Assembly (NCBI RefSeq): GCF_014636235.1
Contig: NZ_BMDZ01000015.1
Coordinates: forward strand, 26,408-90,407
Direction of reading: 5' to 3'
DNA length: 64,000 bases
DNA from: Tistrella bauzanensis
GTDB taxonomy: Bacteria > Pseudomonadota > Alphaproteobacteria > Tistrellales > Tistrellaceae
In this document: piece by piece, positions 61,264 to 64,000 of the stretch
Numbering within the stretch: position 1 is the first letter of the stretch
How the letters are laid out: each line of letters starts with the position of its first letter
The notes under the pieces: generated by a model
Database searches by the model: none
Seen by the model: the letters and a program-made list of their open reading frames with translations, nothing else
What the model was told of the DNA's origin: nothing
Program-made: the position numbers and the translations under genes

Positions 61264-62076
61264 TCAATCTTCGAACCGGCCATGGCGGCCGGCGCCGGCG
61301 ACGAACCGGTCGGCACCGGCGATCGCCTCGGCAAACACAATCGGATACCCCCCGGCGCCTTCCGCGCGCAATGCCTCCGCCACCGGCAGATCCCATTGCG
61401 CGATGGCCGAGCGCCGATCGGCGCGCATGCAGGCCTGCGGGAAGGCCGCGATCTCACGCGCCAGCGCCTCGGCGGCGGCGCGGGCATGGCCCTTCGCCAC
61501 CACCCGGTTGGCCAGCCCCATGGCCAATGCCTCGTCGGCGGCGACCGGCCGGCCGGTCAGGATCATGTCCATCGCCCGGCCATGGCCCACGATCCGCGGC
61601 AGACGCACGGTGCCGCCATCGATCAGCGGCACGCCCCAACGGCGGCAGAACACCCCGAAGACGGCATCCTGTTCCGCGACGCGCAGATCGCACATCAGCG
61701 CCAGTTCCAGGCCACCGGCCACGGCATGGCCGGCGATGGCCGCGATCACCGGTTTGTCCAGCACCATCCGCGTCGGCCCCATCGGTCCCGGTCCGGTGCC
61801 TTCTGCCTCGATCTGGTTGCGGCGCGCGGGGTCGCCCAGCGCCGACAGGTCGGCGCCGGCACAGAAGCAGCCGCCATCGCCCCACAGCACCACCGCTCTC
61901 ACGGCATCATCGGCCATCGCCGCGGCAAAGGCATCGCGCAGCGCCAGCGCCGTCGGCCCATCCACCGCATTGCGCCGCTCCGGCCGATCTAGGATGATCG
62001 TGGCGATGGTGTCGGCCATCTCGACCCGCACCGGCGGGCGCGTCGGCCCGCTTTCAACCTCTGCCTGCTCCGTCAT
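61264..62076 (-). CDS. Enoyl-CoA hydratase/isomerase family protein
   Basis: This 270-residue crotonase has the oxyanion-hole regions GGCFCAGADLSALG (about 68-81) and AAIAGHAVAGGLELALMCDLRVAEQDAVFGVFCRRWGVPLIDGG (about 112-155). The family acidic pair is not obvious at the usual sites: the region after the second loop reads CRRWGVPLIDGGT, as in crotonase-like proteins of uncertain reaction. The N-terminus starts with about twenty extra residues before the first strand. It is the first gene of the minus-strand unit and lies 41 bases from the divergent PaaX-like gene. Confidence 0.9.
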   Translation of the reverse strand: MTEQAEVESGPTRPPVRVEMADTIATIILDRPERRNAVDGPTALALRDAFAAAMADDAVRAVVLWGDGGCFCAGADLSALGDPARRNQIEAEGTGPGPMGPTRMVLDKPVIAAIAGHAVAGGLELALMCDLRVAEQDAVFGVFCRRWGVPLIDGGTVRLPRIVGHGRAMDMILTGRPVAADEALAMGLANRVVAKGHARAAAEALAREIAAFPQACMRADRRSAIAQWDLPVAEALRAEGAGGYPIVFAEAIAGADRFVAGAGRHGRFED

Positions 62077-62116
62077 CCGATGCCCTCCTGTTGAATGCTT
62101 CTATTTGTGACATTTA
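62077..62116. promoter_or_regulatory. Short divergent control region between enoyl-CoA hydratase and PaaX-like genes
   Basis: Only 40 bases separate the two starts. TTGTGACATTTAATGACAA (62105-62123) is an imperfect dyad that overlaps the ATG at 62117. If that ATG is used, the PaaX-like protein would bind over its own start. Confidence 0.4.
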
Positions 62117-63031
62117 ATGACAACACGTGAAACATTTCAAGCCATCCCTCCACAAGCCTCTGATCGGATGCCGGAATGGGCCGCCGCACAAGCCGCGGCG
62201 GCGGCAGCGGCCGGCCTGACGTTGACGCCGCCCAATGCCAATGAACTGGTGCTCGACCTGCTGGCGACCCATGATGCCCACAGCCTGCCGCTGCGGCCGC
62301 TGCTGCGCGCCGGCGGCCTGTTCGGCTTCAGCGACCAGACCATCCGGGTGGCGTTGAGCCGGCTGAAGCGCGACGGCCGGGTGGTGACCACCGCGCGCGG
62401 GATTTATGCCCTGCCGCCCGGCGGGTCGCTGCTGATGCGCGAAGTGGAAGGCTGGGGGGCCAAGGAAGCCCGCGCGGTCGCCTGGACCGGCGCCTGGATC
62501 GCGGTGGCCGATGGCGGGCTGGACCGCACCGACCGGCCCTTGCTGCGCCGGCATGAACGGGCCCTGCGGCTGCGGGGTTTTCAGGGCTTCGCACCGGGCC
62601 TGCATCTGCGGCCCGATAATCTGGCCGGCGGCACCGGTTCGGTGCGGTCCGATCTCATGGCATTGGGACTGGCCCCGACGGCACTGGTCTGCCGCCTGGA
62701 CCAGTTGTCGGCGGATGACGAGCGCCGTGCCCGGGATCTGTGGGATCTGCCATGTCTGGCCGCTGGCTATCATGCCCTGCTCGATCTGGTCGCCAGCGGC
62801 GATGCCGCGCTGGATGCCAGCGATGCCGGGCAGCTTGCCGCCGAACAGGCCGCCGCCCAGGCGCTCACGCTGGGGCGGGTGGTCATCCGCAGTCTGATTC
62901 GCGATCCGCTGCTGCCGGATGCGATGCTGCCCGCCGCCGACCGTCGCCGGCTGGTGGCAGCCGTCGCCGCCTATCAGCGGCGCGCCAAGCATCTGTGGAC
63001 CGGACTGCTCACCGCATGGACGGCGGGCTGA
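62117..63031 (+). CDS. PaaX-like transcriptional regulator
   Basis: This 304-residue protein has the PaaX layout: an N-terminal winged helix (about 40-100; NELVLDLLATHDAHSLPLRPLLRAGGLFGFSDQTIRVALSRLKRDGRVVTTARGIYALPP), a central CRISPR-Cas2-like fold (about 105-190; VAWTGAWIAVADGG, GFQGFAPGLHLRPDNLAGG) and the C-terminal PaaX domain. The known PaaX represses phenylacetate degradation genes and is released by phenylacetyl-CoA. Here no paa genes are seen; the divergent acyl-CoA synthetase and hydratase genes are the probable targets, so the effector may be another acyl-CoA. The start could be ATG 62117 or 62168. No clear ribosome binding site. Confidence 0.86.
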   Translation: MTTRETFQAIPPQASDRMPEWAAAQAAAAAAAGLTLTPPNANELVLDLLATHDAHSLPLRPLLRAGGLFGFSDQTIRVALSRLKRDGRVVTTARGIYALPPGGSLLMREVEGWGAKEARAVAWTGAWIAVADGGLDRTDRPLLRRHERALRLRGFQGFAPGLHLRPDNLAGGTGSVRSDLMALGLAPTALVCRLDQLSADDERRARDLWDLPCLAAGYHALLDLVASGDAALDASDAGQLAAEQAAAQALTLGRVVIRSLIRDPLLPDAMLPAADRRRLVAAVAAYQRRAKHLWTGLLTAWTAG

Positions 63032-63066
63032 GACACCAGACGATCAACGCACAGGCGATCAAGGCG

Positions 63067-63828
63067 TCAGGCGACCATCGAGCCCTTCAGGCGCGCGATC
63101 TCGTCGCGCAGCAGATCCAGCACCTTGTCCGGCCCCTCGGCCAGCACCTGGTCGTTCACCTGCAGGCTGCCCTCTTCCTCGTGGGCGCGGCTGAACAGGC
63201 CAGCGCGGTTTTCCACCGTCACCGCAACGTCGACACCGTCGTCCTTCTGCGTGAAACTCAGATCCACACACTCGACCCGCACATCCTTCAACGACATCGG
63301 GCGGAAGCGGAGCCGCTGGAAGAACGGGCAGGGATCGCCCGGCACATGTTCGACATCCGACTGGGCCAGCCGGAAATCCAACGTCTCCATCGCATCCAGC
63401 ACCGCCGCGGTCCAACGGTCGGGCAGCAGGCGCACGGCGTCGCCATCGCCGGTATCCGCGGCCCCCTCCACCGCCACATGGGTCCGCAGGCCGGCGGTGC
63501 TGACGCCCAGCGACAAGGGGGCGTGCCGGGGGATCTCCATCTTGAACGGCAGCGTGATGGCACCGCCGGGTTCCAGCGTCATATCGGTGGCGACGGTCGC
63601 CGCCGCCAGCAGGATCAGGCCGTGATGCGGCTCACCGCCCTTGTCGTCATGGATCAGCGCCCGGACCACCAGATCCAGCGTCACCGCCTGAATCTGCAAG
63701 GTGCCGGTGCCGCCTGCAATTTCAATAAGGCCGTCCAGCGTATGGCCAACCATGACCTCGCGGTTGGCAACCACCGTCTCGACCTCCAACCCCGGAGCCC
63801 CGGTCCCTGTCAGCATTGTATTGAGCAT
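63067..63828 (-). CDS. Spo0M-like (arrestin-fold) protein
   Basis: This protein of about 253 residues resembles Spo0M (SpoOM domain): MLNTMLTGTGAPGLEVETVVANREVMVGHTLDGLIEIAGG, then IQAVTLDLVVRALI, and LEPGGAITLPFKMEIPRHAPLSLGVSTAGLRTHVAVEGA, with a second arrestin-like sheet and an acidic C-terminus (LRDEIARLKGSMVA). Spo0M influences sporulation and division timing in Bacillus; in non-spore-formers its role is unknown. ATG at 63828 matches the family start, but the frame is open to 63897, with additional ATGs at 63840 and 63897. It converges with the PaaX-like gene, 35 bases apart. No partner genes were seen. Confidence 0.85.
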   Translation of the reverse strand: MLNTMLTGTGAPGLEVETVVANREVMVGHTLDGLIEIAGGTGTLQIQAVTLDLVVRALIHDDKGGEPHHGLILLAAATVATDMTLEPGGAITLPFKMEIPRHAPLSLGVSTAGLRTHVAVEGAADTGDGDAVRLLPDRWTAAVLDAMETLDFRLAQSDVEHVPGDPCPFFQRLRFRPMSLKDVRVECVDLSFTQKDDGVDVAVTVENRAGLFSRAHEEEGSLQVNDQVLAEGPDKVLDLLRDEIARLKGSMVA

Positions 63829-64000
63829 GGCGCTGGTCATCCCTGTGGTGCTGGCGGCCCCGCCGACGTCTGATTTGATCAGTGTGGACCCAGGCATTGC
63901 AAGATGCGAGGGGCGTCCGACCAGGGCAATCGGGTGAAACTGTGCGTGACAGAGCGGAAAAAGTCTGAATCTCTCGTTGTCGACCTTTTTGGCTTGGGAG
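63829..64000. other. Upstream region of the Spo0M-like gene, no gene seen
   Basis: The last 170 bases hold the possible alternative starts of the Spo0M-like gene and its promoter. No other signal was recognised. Confidence 0.4.

Overview
The window is GC-rich bacterial DNA with alphaproteobacterial traits: two DctPQM TRAP transporters, IclR, HxlR and PaaX regulators, a FecI/FecR pair, and an amino acid:carrier-protein ligase of the SerRS-like type. The siderophore locus looks like the gramibactin/tistrellabactin (graminine) class, so a Tistrella-like organism is a reasonable guess. That is inference, not something read from a marker gene. No rRNA, tRNA, CRISPR array or complete insertion sequence was seen.

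Layout. (1) 1-15.5 kb, minus strand: an iron-regulated NRPS siderophore locus. In transcription order it holds an ECF sigma factor, a FecR anti-sigma, MbtH, a SyrP-like non-heme iron hydroxylase, a SznF/GrbD-like protein with a cupin, and a giant NRPS that leaves the window. The NRPS carries a YqcI/YcgG (GntA-like heme N-hydroxylase family) domain fused in front of a fatty-acyl-AMP ligase loading domain. (2) 15.5-18.2 kb: a lipid kinase, a pseudouridine synthase and an HxlR regulator. (3) 18.2-29.8 kb: a carboxylate-catabolism island with enoyl-CoA hydratase, IclR, two acyl-CoA dehydrogenase subunits, ADP-forming acyl-CoA synthetase, TRAP transporter, dienoyl-CoA-reductase-like SDR and aldo/keto reductase.

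(4) 29.8-37 kb: a compact unusual locus. On the minus strand are an AurF-like di-iron N-oxygenase, a carrier protein, a zinc-type amino acid:carrier-protein ligase, a nitronate monooxygenase and an O-methyltransferase. Divergent from it, across an AT-rich 0.95 kb gap with repeated dyads, are an MFS exporter and an FlK-like thioesterase. It reads as a pathway for an N-oxidised small metabolite built on a carrier protein. (5) 37-41.5 kb: a hypothetical gene, a PRC-barrel protein, a Crp/Fnr regulator, then three genes joined by 4-base overlaps: AAA ATPase (DUF3696-like), PIN nuclease and RNA ligase. The last three form a candidate RNA cleavage/repair or defence module.

(6) 41.5-46.8 kb: a racemase-like gene and a VOC protein, divergent from a second TRAP operon in which both dctP and dctM carry frameshifts, followed by IclR. 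(7) 47-50 kb: an SDR of the hydroxyacyl-CoA dehydrogenase type, an AraC regulator and a GhrA-like reductase. (8) 50-59.5 kb: a peptide/opine-type ABC transporter with alpha/beta hydrolase, PaiB-like protein, amidase and IclR. (9) 59.5-64 kb: acyl-CoA synthetase and enoyl-CoA hydratase divergent from a PaaX-like regulator, then a Spo0M-like protein.

The strongest candidates for little-described biology are the carrier-protein N-oxygenase locus, the AAA/PIN/RNA-ligase operon and the NRPS-fused N-hydroxylase domain.
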